Below are positions 1 through 39,300 of a DNA stretch of 64,000 nt, one piece after another (the first letter of the stretch is position 1; each line of letters begins with the position of its first letter). The position numbers and the translations under genes are program-made. Location: contig NC_082619.1 in assembly GCF_030936135.1 (NCBI RefSeq), positions 2,483,208-2,547,207 on the forward strand. The letters run 5' to 3'. Origin of the DNA: Gavia stellata. Lineage: Eukaryota > Chordata > Aves > Gaviiformes > Gaviidae. The notes beneath the pieces were generated by a model. That model worked only from the letters and a program-made list of their open reading frames with translations. It did no database searches and had not been told where the DNA came from.

Positions 1-27590
<27,590 letters not shown>

Positions 27591-27742
27591 GCTGGGCGCG
27601 GGGGGCGGCGGCGGCGGCGGCTCCGGCGCGAGCGACGGCGGCGGCTCGAGTCTGTTTGCGGCGCCCTGGAGCCGCGCCGCCCCGCCCCCTCCGCCCTCCT
27701 CCACCAACCGCGCGTCACAGCGCGCGTCAGCGGGGGCGGGGC

Positions 27743-27756
27743 CTCGCCATGGCAAC
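27743..27756. promoter_or_regulatory. X-box-like palindrome (RFX family motif)
   Basis: The minus strand reads GTTGCCATGGCGAG, 12 of 14 bases identical to the symmetric X-box GTTGCCATGGCAAC bound by RFX factors. It lies about 155 bases upstream of the SIK2 start codon, beside a GC box. Position and quality make it a plausible site; occupancy is not shown. Confidence 0.5.
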
Positions 27757-28299
27757 CGCGGCCACCGCGGCGGGGCGGCCGCCCGGGCTTCCCTCCGCTC
27801 CCCTCCCCTCCCTTCCCCTTCCCGGCGGCCCTCGCGGCGCTGCCGGGCGCGGGCCGGGGTGGCCGCGCCGGTGCTCCAGGCCTGCCCCCCTCCCCGCACC
27901 CGCCCTCCGCGCTGCTCTGGGCCCCTCCGCGTTGCTGTGGGGATCTCCTCCCCAGCTGTGCTCCCCCAGCTCCGCTGGGCCTGGGGAAAGTTCCCCTCGT
28001 GCTCTCCGCTCTGTCCCACCTGCGCGCACAGCGTGGCTGTTGGGTGAGGCCACCTCCTTAGAGGAGAAACGACGGGTCTGCCCCAGGTGTCTCTCCAGCC
28101 CTGAAGCAGGGTCTCCATGGGCCCAAGGGTGAAGTAAGAGCTTGGGCTGCTGCACCTGGATCAGAGAATCGACGGAGCTTCCTGACAGAAATACCCTCTC
28201 CCTGGCAGCGAGCGCCATTTCCAGTGGGCCAAGTTATTCCAGATCAGGGAAATGCATTCCCGTAGTACATCAGCCTCCCAAAATCCCCATCAGCGTTAC

Positions 28300-28800
28300 G
28301 CAATACTCACCTTGTGTACTGGGTGCAGTTCTGGGCCCCAGAATTTAGAGAAGGATGTTCAGGTGCTTGGATACGTCCAGAGGAGGGTAACAAAGGTGGT
28401 GAAAGGGATGGAAGGCACGTCTACGACTTCGGCCTTGTCCTGTTTGGAGAAAAGGAGGCTGAGGGGCGACCCCCTTGCTCTCTGCAGCTTCCTGAGGAGG
28501 GGACGTGGGGAGGGAGGTGCTGAGCTCTTCTCCCTGGGATCCAGGGACAGGACACATGGGAATAGTTCAAAACTGCATCAGGGGAGGTTCAGCCTTGACA
28601 TTAGGAAGCATTTCTTTACAGAGAGGGTCATCAAACACTGGAACAGGCTTCCTAGAGAGGTGGTCGATGCCCCACTCACTGCCTGTCAGTGTTTAACAGG
28701 CATTTGGACAGTGCCCTTAGTAACCTGCTTTAACTTTTAGCCCTGAACTGGTCAGGCAGTTGGACTAGACGGTTGTTGTAGATCGCTTCCAAATGACCTA
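28300..28800 (+). mobile_element. CR1 LINE 3' fragment
   Basis: Plus-strand CR1 piece covering the end of ORF2 and the 3' UTR. Visible signatures are [38 protein letters not shown] and SLDIRKHFFTERVIKHWNRL. It ends with GGACTAGACGGTTGTTGTAG and passes into a TTCTA repeat. Reading is in two frames, so it is disrupted. It sits just outside the SIK2 CpG island. Confidence 0.93.
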
Positions 28801-28828
28801 TTCTATTCTACTCTATTCTACTCTATTT
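28800..28828. repeat. (TTCTA/CTCTA)n microsatellite at CR1 3' end
   Basis: Five- to six-base units TTCTA and CTCTA repeated directly after the CR1 3' end. CR1 copies usually end in short tandem units, so this belongs to the same insertion. Confidence 0.8.
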
Positions 28829-31800
28829 ATTTCCTACACAGCTGGAAAGACAGATTTAGAGACTTTGGTAGGCCCTTTGACTTAAAATGCTTAGAGGCCC
28901 TGCAGACTTGATAATCTAAGTGTGAAAAGGTTAAGGCCTTTTATGCTAAATTTCCTTTCCAGTACTAAGTCCACCTAGTCTGCTTTATGTTTGCACTTAC
29001 ATGTTAGCTTCTTTCTTTTTAAAAATGCCCTGCTCATTTCAACTCTGCAGCAATCTTTCCTCTCCCAGTTCATGCCTGTTCCGCTCTGATCACTCCCTCT
29101 CCCCTGACCCATCTCACGCTGGAGGACTGGTAGCTTCTGACATTTGGATACCAGGAATCACCCCTGGAGGCTTTGATCAGTTCCACTGACTAAACGAGGC
29201 ATATCCAAAAGCTGATGGTACAAGAGCACACATGTCTGTTGAATCAGCTGCACATTCAGCAACAGTCACAGACCTTTTATGAACACAGAGTGCAGTGGAC
29301 ACAAACACAGCTCAAAACAGAGCATGGCCACAAAAAGCAAGTGGAAGAACGCAAGAAACAAACTTCTGTCTCTTGCTTTCCCTTTGTATACACCTCTTAC
29401 ATGTAAAGCTGCCTCATACTTGAGGAAAGTTGGTTAAATTTGTTACATGTCAAACAGCAATGACTGTTCTGCAAAGGGAACTGAAGACCTCCATGAGAAG
29501 TTAATGCTTGTCCTTCACTGCACTTGCAGTTCATGAGATTCCTCTAAGGAATGACATTTTGAGATGACACTGCTGACTTAGACTGCTATGGATAATAACC
29601 GTGCTGTTACTGTTCTATTTATCCCCTTAAGAAGTTCTGGCAATGACTAACTGATGACTTGAGTTAGTCAGACATCCACCCTTTTAAATGATTGATAGGT
29701 GCATGAGCAAGCTTACCGTAATCCTACTTGAATAGAAAATGGTGACATCCCGAGCTGCTACTTGTGAAATTTCACTCCTGTTTCACCCTATATAGTGCTT
29801 CATTTTTTTAAGAAATCTGAAACACTGACCAATAATTCTAGCACGATGCAAGCTTGGTGTGTTAAAAATAACTTTTTCTACGTTGTGCAAAATATTGCCT
29901 AATATTCATTCTCAGTCACTTTATTATAAATCAAATTTTTAGTAATAAAATATTGATTTGCTTCCTGCCCACTTTCATCCATGTAAAATCTCACCAGACT
30001 GGTACAAAATCAATTATTAAGTGAGATTTTGTGTTTGCAATAGCAAACTTCTGCAGAAACTGTGTGTGGCACACCATAATGGTGGGTTTTGGCCTCGAAG
30101 TTCGGGTTACAAAAACATTTCTTCATAACGCTGCTCGAGGAACTGCAGTCACAAAAAACATTCTTTGCACAGCAGCCTTTAACGGCCATTGATGGCTTTT
30201 GCTACGCTTCAAGGAAAGTGATTCGAGTGCTTCTCACAAACAGAGGAGCGCGTCCAGGGCGTTTGCAACAATCGGCTGAATGACACAGCCTGTGGAGCAC
30301 TCGTGCCCTCTTGTGGTCAATGTCCCTGTACCGAATACTACAGCCGTCATGCTCTACTAAACGGAGATGTCACAGAAAAGACATTATAAAATTACCTCCC
30401 CGAATAACTTCCGGAGATGCTGAGCACATGCAGCTGAGTTTGCCTGAGTTCAATAAGCCAGCAGCTCAAAAGACCCGGGCACACACTTAGTTGCCAAAAT
30501 ATGGCTTTACATGTTTACACACATAAGCTCCAACATCTGGGTTGAGATTTTCCCTCTCATTTCCTGTTTTTCAATGCCTAAAAGATGCTTAGTGCCTGCC
30601 AAAAAAAAAAAAAGAAGAGACTAAGGATACAAGGGTAAAAGTGGATAGACACACAATTGCTTGATAAAAGAACACTAATTACTGCATTAGAAACCCTGGA
30701 CGTTGCAGGCACCCAGCAATGACTACTCTCCTATACCAGGATTTTGCTTTGCAGGAGAAATGGTTGCCAACTGGGTGTCATTTTCAAAACAGGTAGAAGA
30801 TTTTTTTTTAAAAATATTTCTTTCAGGGCTTCATCTTGCACTACTGTCTGGTGGAGGAACAGCGTGAGATCAGCAGACACTCTGTGATGCTGCAGATGTG
30901 CAGGACAGAGCCATCGTGCACAACAGCCTCACCTTTAACGTTGAGGAAGTGAGAGAAGCAGCTGTGGCAACTGACCGAAATATTTCCATGTTTGCAATAG
31001 ACAGCAATAGCACACAGATCCAGAAACGTCTTCCTGCGTATTTACATTGGCAGAGCGCACTCATGGCCACGTCGTGCACTCATTTCTGTTGCTGTTTCAG
31101 TCCCACATAAAACACCTTCTGCCAAAGCCTTTGGCACACCTTTGTTTCCTGGTGGCTTATGCAAATTGGTTTTGCTTCATTTTCCTATTTATTTATTTCC
31201 ACGCAATGGAGAAGAGTAAACTTTTAGGGAACCCTTTCAAGAGCTAAATTAATTTCAGATGCTTCATAGACAGACTTGTTTGTCAGCAAAATGTTGCTTT
31301 TCTGGAGCCGGAAATACTCACCTGCTGAGCAATAGTTGAGTAATATTTGTGTTCCTGTTTGGCATGCTTTATTTGCTTGGTCATTCTCCCTCCATTACCT
31401 GGTCTCTGATCAAAGAAGAAAAAAACAAAACCAAAAACCAGATGGATCCAAAACCTGGACTTTAGCAAATCCCTAATGTAAAGCCAGACAAAGCAGATAC
31501 AATTCTTTGCAATTTTAACAATGTATTCTGAAGAGTTCTGGCTTCAGTAAGCATTTCACAGTGTCAAGATTGCCTCAACCTGCACCTTTTAGCTCTGCAT
31601 TACATCTTGTATGCCTTCAGGCAAAACTCATCCAGCAGAAGACTAGCACTTCACTACCACATCACATTTCTGTCCATCACAGTGTACACAGTATCCTAAA
31701 CAAAATGAATACTCTTAATGAAAATATTCAACCAGGCAAAGGAGATGAACAGAAATCTTTCCTCGCCACAATACTGCAGGCTATTAAATAGGGGTGTTTG

Positions 31801-34800
31801 GCTGAGAAATGACTGAGAGTTACATGGCAATCTTCAAAATTGCTTAAGACTCCACCAAGTGAATCTGAACTAAGGATTTGAGATGTCTAGGCAGGACTAT
31901 AAAGCTTTGGCTGTTTAAATCATAACACTGAGGACTAACTTCAGCAACCAGTAGTTCTTGTCTTAGCGCAGTAAGTACTCCTGTGTTCAGAAGTCCTGTG
32001 CTTGACTGAGATCTATGGACAAAAGCTTAGTTGAAAAGTTGATATAATTGCCACCAATACAGAATGGCAAAAGTTGGGGTGTTGTGGCGTTTTTTTATAC
32101 ATAGATAGATAAACAGGCATTTACTATTTTTATTTGGCTTGTGAAAAGGTCGAACGTGATCTGACAGAGTAAGTAAAAAAGATTACTTGCTTTACACAGG
32201 GCCAGGTACCAGAACTGCTCAATAAACCGTATCTTTAATCAAATAATTTTTTATACATAATGACTTAGTCTAGACATGCTTCAAAATTGCTGCACAGATC
32301 TGCTGGACAATAAAATTCAAATTTCGTCAATTACAAGTCCTCATTATTGTAGTCTCAAATTCACTTCAGAGTCACTCATTTTTATATTCCAGGCATCCCT
32401 GGAAGCCTGTGAAATGCTGTTATTTCTGTTTTTCTTGTGGGACTGGGACACTCAGTAGATAAGATCAGACTGAGACAGAGTACACAGCTGAATCCAAACG
32501 GCCCCAGATACATGATAATGTCCTAAACGCTTTCTTTTCTTCAGTGCAGATGTCCAGCTTCCCAAGGTACTTGGTTGTCTATGTGACACTCCCACTTCTT
32601 TCTCAGTTCAATGGGATACAATCAAATAGAACTCCAGTTTTAAGGAACAGCTCCATTGCTGGAATAATTGAAAACAGAGTAAGTGCAGACAAAGCAAAAT
32701 GTGCAGGTTTACTCAAAGCTGAACATATTTGCCTTGAGAATATATAAACCAATGTATGAAACAGCTGAAATATCAGATCAGACAGGACAGATAAAGCTTA
32801 ATGGCCTAGCTTCACAGTACTTTCTACACATACACAGCTACGACCATGAAAAGATCCCTAGCAAGAATATGTACAGCTCTGAATGCAAACGTCTAATCAT
32901 ATTCATGACATCAATATTAACAGCTGGACTCAATTCATGTAAGAAACTCAGACTAACTCTGTACTGAAAAAAAATCCAGAGGCCACACTGCTGCTATCAG
33001 TACTTCATGGTCACTGACTTTGCCTTAGATCTACCACTTGCTGCGGAACTTGTGCTCCAGACTCCACATGTCCATTTAGCACCAATGTGTTCAGGTAAGG
33101 ACAAACATCTTCAAAAAGCAGAAAGTGCAAAACAATGCTGTGTTACCCGTCTATAGCCTGAAGCAACTGGGGAGCACAGGAATGGATTGTGCCTGTTCAT
33201 TTCAGTGGGGGGAATCTTCTATTTGTAGATGTATTTTCAGTTTTGCAGGTCTCGCTATTGACATCAAACATTTTACAGAAAGTAGTCCTTTATGGAACCA
33301 GATCATGTGCTTTTTTCATAAATCTGAATTCCGTTCCTAGTCCTTTCCAAAAGCCTTGGCAATTGCAAGGACCTCCAACTTCATGTAAATTAACTTTTAC
33401 AATGGAATTCAGCTAAAGCAAGCCCATACCCAGCAGCACATGGGATTTTGCTCTGAGCATATTCAAGTCAATATGAATCTCAGTTTTTACCCAACCTCCT
33501 GTTACACTCAGCTGCACTGACAAATGCAACAGTGCAGAGACCTTGCCACAGGAGTTAGCTCCAAGCTCCTATGAAGGTCATTGAGTCCTTATAACTGAGA
33601 GACAAACATTGATCTGATCATGTCTCATGAACAAAATATGTATCAGAAAGCCCTAGCAAAACCCAAGTTATTCATAATCCCAGGTTGCCAGCACTGCTCC
33701 TGAGTCCTGTTTGCTGTGTTTCTTCTCAGCAAGCATATACAGTGATGCTGTCTGTACTTCATGGCATAGGAAATTACAAGCTTACATGGGAGATGCTGGA
33801 ATGTCCTCTCTCTAATGCATGGAAGGTGAAAACTTGTCCATGTGATGAGTTCAAAATCAAAGACATGTAGTAACTTAAGAATCCATGCTGATGGGCAAAT
33901 TCTGTACCTTCTTGATTCCAAGTAAAGTTGTGTGGTATTCAACTTGCTGTGAATGACTCTAGGTATTTCTTCACCAAACCACAGCTAGGCAAGCACAGCT
34001 CAAAGAAAATGCTAGGCACGCAACTTTTCATTTAGTTGCCTTTCTGTATTCTCAGTGTCATGTATCCATGACATTATCCTCCCAAACAGAAAAGACAGCG
34101 CTGTGAAGAAAGATGCATGGGACCACCCTTCTCTCTTTTTTAATATATATTGCTTATTCTTGTGATACAAGTGCTCTCTTGCAGTGTGCTTCGAAAGACC
34201 TTAAAACATACCGATGACCAAGTTAAATTCAGTTTATCTTGGAATAGTTCATCACAACTGTTTTTAACTTCCTACACCAGAAATCTCGTCTTTATGTACA
34301 GTTCACTAAAATAACTATACATTTTCTGTTCAATAAAGAGAAATTAAACTTAGTGCAGCCCTTAGAATATCCTGTTAGCCTGCTCTGGCTCCTTATACAC
34401 TTTAGAGAGGATAAAAGTCCAGCCTGAAGTTGCTTCTGCAGATATTTGGACAGGTCTTCATACCACTTCCATGGCAAATGCACACTCTTGATTTCTCCTA
34501 GCTCCCTAACTTTATTAAATGTGCTGCAAATAACGGAGAAACAGAGATAATGATCTAAAAAACCCCTTAGTGTGAAGGATCATCTCTTGTCTCTTTCCCC
34601 TTAGAAGTCAAGCAGTGAACTACAGACCGTGAATTCTTTCAGACATAAATGGCGTCACTTCATATTCTTGCTTGTTCCCCATATCTAACAGGAAAATTCT
34701 CATTCCACCTGAATTTGTATTTAGTTGTGTGGCAGTTGCTATGCCCTGTTGCCATTCATTTCTACTTCTCCAAAGGTGCACAGAAATGGGAGGTATCTAA

Positions 34801-34960
34801 TATTGGCTCCAAAACAATACCTTAAAAACTATGGTAAAATAAGGTATCATTCCCTCACACTGTCAGAGGGGAAATTCCATGAACTATCCTCAGTACCTCA
34901 CCTTAACACTTATTTAACCTATGTACTGGAATATGTGAAGTCCCTGTAAATAGCAGACAA
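28829..34960. other. SIK2-LAYN intergenic region
   Basis: AT-rich sequence between the SIK2 promoter and the 3' end of LAYN. It contains an adenine run at about 30600-30614 and the CTCF-like motif at 30303-30316. No open frame resembles a known protein. Confidence 0.7.
30303..30316 (-). promoter_or_regulatory. CTCF-like motif
   Basis: The minus strand reads CCACAAGAGGGCAC, which fits the CTCF core CCASYAGRKGGCRC at every position except one. It lies between the 3' end of LAYN and the SIK2 promoter, where an insulator would separate the two genes. It is a sequence match only. Confidence 0.4.
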
Positions 34961-34966
34961 TTTATT
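34961..34966 (-). terminator. LAYN: Candidate LAYN polyadenylation signal
   Basis: AATAAA on the minus strand about 1.05 kb after the LAYN stop codon; I saw no earlier canonical hexamer. Another lies at 34511-34516. This would give a 3' UTR of about 1 kb. Hexamer match only. Confidence 0.35.
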
Positions 34967-36013
34967 ATAACTAATTAGGATGATACTTTAGTTTACCTGC
35001 CAAAATGCTGCGTGTAATCCAATTCTTGACGTTCACCTACCTTTTCATAAATTCCATCTCCATAGAGATTAACGTCAGGATGTCAGTCTGCATGGAATTC
35101 AGTACATGTCACAGGCCCAAGGAGGAAAAAGATCTAGAATACAACTGCAAATGGCTATTCCTGTTACAAGGAAGGAATTGGTACTCAGTTTGTCATTTAG
35201 GCCAAATTAGCACATCTCTGGACAGCTAACCAGGCTGCTGTAATTCCCGAGACGAATCAGAATGCTTTGGAGTACCCCATTTCCTTCCTTTAGCATTGCA
35301 GAGAAGGCCCTTCTTCCTTGCCATTCCTTTTGCCAGAGGATAAGTGAGGGAACACATTTAGCCTTATGACACCAAAGCACTTACTGGGATTCTTTAAAAA
35401 CCAACCTAATGGTGTAAGTAACACACAATTATGTGCTGTGACTCACATACGCTGCCTTGGCAGTAAGGACTAGGAGGGAGGGAAAGAAGCAGAAACCACA
35501 CTACTCTCCTTCTTGTGAAGTGTCTGTCAGTGTCCTAGGCAGGTGGTGAGGGAGGCCAACACAACTGGGATATGGGCTGACATGGAAACAATGACCAACC
35601 TGCAACTATGGCAGCTTTCCTGGGGACACCTATAAGAATCCAAGTCTGACCAGTGATTGACATCTGACTTTTATCACCTTTGAAGATGAGTAGGTCGGTT
35701 AAATAAATAGGGATTTTGGATTGTCCTTTAGTTTCAAAGGCATATCTTTGGAGTACAAAAACGAATCAAGAGTATTAACAAGCCATTCCTATGGCAAAAG
35801 GGGGCTCGATGCAAAGCAAAATATATACATTCTTTTCAGTTTGGATCTTTAAAAACCCATATTCTTTCAAAAAAGAGAAGAATATAGGGACAATGGAAAA
35901 GCAGGATAAACAGCACCTATACTATTATTAAAACAAATGCATAGGGAGGGCAGGTTAACTTGTATTGATATTCACTTTGTCATCCATATTCCAGGCTTTT
36001 TTTGTCCATTTCC

Positions 36014-36371
36014 TTAATATCCATAAATCTCATTCTCCACCCAGGCTGATTCCTTGCTCGTCCCCACACGATCTCCACACAGCTCATAGATATCATTGGT
36101 CACAAAGCCACTTTCAGTACTGGCCAATGTCACAAAGCCACTCGTTGAGGTATTCGTTGCCGCATCATCATAATCCCTGGAAAGGCTGTCAAGCACCTTA
36201 TCTTCCTGTGTACGGAAGGAAGAATTCTTAGTGTCAGGCCTGGTTCCAGCCAGATCTGCTTCTGATTGCTTCTTGATTACTTTGTAAATATCCAGATTTG
36301 GACTGTTCCTCCTGGGGTTAGACAGCCATGCATCTTCCTCCTTTGGGCTTGCATCTATTCGCTCCTGTCTC
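36014..36371 (-). CDS. LAYN: LAYN exon 7: cytoplasmic tail and stop
   Basis: Three hundred fifty-eight bases ending with TAA at 36014-36016. It encodes SPNLDIYKVIKKQSEADLAG and the paired SGFVT elements, then ENEIYGY at the C-terminus, as in mammals. It contains several tyrosines in acidic context. The acceptor is CATCCCTAAG. Confidence 0.97.
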
Positions 36372-39300
36372 CTTAGGGATGGAGGGAAGAGGACAAGTCA
36401 TAATATGCTTTTTTTAGAGAGGCAAATACAAAACAATACCACACCTCCCTTACAGTAATTTAATGATGACCCTCGAGGGAAGCTGACACTCAGAGCCTGG
36501 ACTCAGGATGACATTTGTTACTCCTTGCTGTTCCAGGTGTGTGGCAGCAGGCTGCACAGCTGGGGTAGTCCCATGGCAGGAGCTGCTGAGGTACCCCTTG
36601 CACCCTGCTGCCGGCTGAGATGCTGAGGCGGCAAAACTAGACACTGACACTCCCAAAACCACAGCCAGCATCCCCACCAGAGGTACTGTGCACACAGGGA
36701 AAACAAGGAGAGGAAACTGGTAAACGGTATTTGCCCCGAACATATATCCTTTTATTTCTATTACTATTTTTCACTTTTGAAGGGGATCTTCTGATAATTC
36801 AAATCTTTTCTTTAATAAGAAAACTTAAGTGCTAACACTTCAGAAATTATCTTGTTTTACACTATTCCCTAACTACTATATGTCTGTGAACATAATAAAA
36901 TAGCATAATGTGATTTACTTAAAATTTTACTTCATCAATAACTCAGCCTGGAGCACCCATGCCACTTTTTAAACATTTATTTGGCTGAAAGCAGTGCTCT
37001 CCAGAGCATCTTACAGGATCCTGAAGCTAGCTGTAAAGTGATTGCCACGACAAGATATCACAGGTTCACTTGTTACACCAAAATGCCACTCACCTCTTCG
37101 CAAAAAGCCAAAAACAGAAGATGGCTGTAATGACCATCAGGAGAAGCAGCACAGGAATGCTGGGAATAAGAATGTAGGCAAGACTCTGAGCAGGTTCTAG
37201 GGGTAAAAATGAGATTCCAGCTTTTATTCACTTCCAGTAGCATTTGACATGCACAGAACTTCATAGGAAAACTAGCAGTTGCAAAATGTGGCATCATCAG
37301 ACCTCAACGGGCTTCTAGTCCTGTTCATAACTGAGCAGTATCTACTTCTTCTCAAAGGCAGCAAGTCTAACGGAGACCTATCATCTAGTTAAGCAGGTTA
37401 AAGTAAAACAAGCTCAAATCTTCAAGGTGAGGAGCCACCAAGCCTCACCGTCTCACTGTAAGAAGGCAATGGTAATGCAAGTTAATGAGATACGCTGTCT
37501 TTTAAAAGCTTAGGAACCCCCAGCCAAAAGATTTCAGAGCACAAAATGTCTTTTATGATCTGTGAATTTGTAGGGGGGAAGTCAGTGTGGTAGGAAGAAA
37601 TTGGAAGTTTTTCATAGTTAGTAATAGACTCACAAACAAAACATTAACAATTTAGACATTGAAAAGTGCTTCAATAAATTAAAAAGAACCTTTTTCAGAC
37701 CCAAAATACTTTGCACAACTTTAGATTTAGAACATTTTGGTAACCAAAGCAATCAGTTTAGGTTTGTTCTGGAAAAGATTTGAGGGAAGTCTTGTTTTCA
37801 GATGCAGTTGTCTAAATTCAGTCTTCTACATTTAGGGTCAAACACTTCCAACTGAAATGTTGACTGTCTACAGCCACAGGTGAGAAATGTGGGCCTGCAT
37901 AGTTAGAGAACGGGCCAGCTGTTGAATGCACAACATACCTTTGGCTTCTACAACTGTTACATTAGCATCTTTCTTACGGTGTTCTTCTGGGAATACTGGA
38001 TTCAAGGGCTCTGTTGCAACATCTGGAAAGAAGCAGCTTAATTAATATTGCAGATGATATTTGAAAGAGTTTAAGAACCATAAAAAGCGAGGGTGAGAGG
38101 AGACTGAAGAGACTGCCAGCTGCAAAGATGTGTAAGGTGTTCTGGTACTCTTGCTTAGATTTCTATCTGGGACAGCTGGTCGTGCTGCGCTGCATCAACA
38201 ACAGCAAGACTGTGCTCCTGCAGAATGGATTATAGAATAGCACAAGGAAAGTGCAAACTGCAGGGAAGCATCTTGCTCAGTAAGTTTTCAGTCTGTGAGT
38301 GTCTTTGACAATTAATCTAACAGAGAGTTATTTCTACTGAAAGTCAGCATATCATTAAAAAAAGCCCCAAACAAATATTTCTAACTTACCTCTTTGAGAA
38401 TTCTCTATTGGAGCATTCGTTGGCTTCTCTAAAAGAAAAAAAGATATGCATAATTTCCTCATAAGCTTGAGTAGGGCGACCAAGTGTACTGAATACAGTC
38501 TAATAACATGACCACACTTCTTTAGTGTTCCCTCTCCTTCAGGCCCCATTTGAGATCTCACATACTTTATAAAAATCCTCTGAGAATTCATAGAAGTTAC
38601 AAGGCAAGTAGCTACAGATATTAGATATTGAGATTGTTTTCCCCAGGACTTGCATAAATTTAAAGATATCTGTCTCCCACCAGATCTTTCCAGTGAAGCT
38701 AAGAAAGGGTCTCCTTATCTGTTACTGCAATCTCCTCATACCTCCTCTTGGGGAGTGGAAGCAGGTTGGTTTTTAAAGCTACAGAACGACTCATTACCAA
38801 GAGAGTATTTGCAAATGAAGTTATTTTTCATGTTGCATCTGTCATCGTTCCATTGAAACATGTAAGGACCTCCGACACCCGGTGGGGCAGATGGCTGGTG
38901 GTACATCACAACACAGATTTCACTCCCACAGGATGGCTCATCGACATACCAGTTCCTAAGAAAACACAACAAACGTGTCAAGTAAGACTTGATGTCACTT
39001 TCCAGGGTACTGCAGAAGCTCAGATGGGACTACAGCGTACAGGGCACCACAGAGGGCAGAATCAGAGGATTACAGTTCAGCACCCCACCTCACCCTCACC
39101 CCCCCTTCCACTGTGTAAAAGTCTAAACAATAACAATACAATTATTTACAGTGTATCTTCTGGTTTTGGGATTCTTAATTTTCAAAGAAAACTCAGCAAG
39201 CAAGGTGTTCAACAAATATTAGGGAGTGAAGGGCTGAGTACGTCACTGCCTGAAACTCCTCTGCGAGGCTGCGTAAAGCTCAGGAGAACTTTGATTTTCT

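Noticed and set aside
30600..30614. Adenine run as the tail of a processed retrogene
   Set aside because: No gene-like sequence or target-site duplication was seen next to it.
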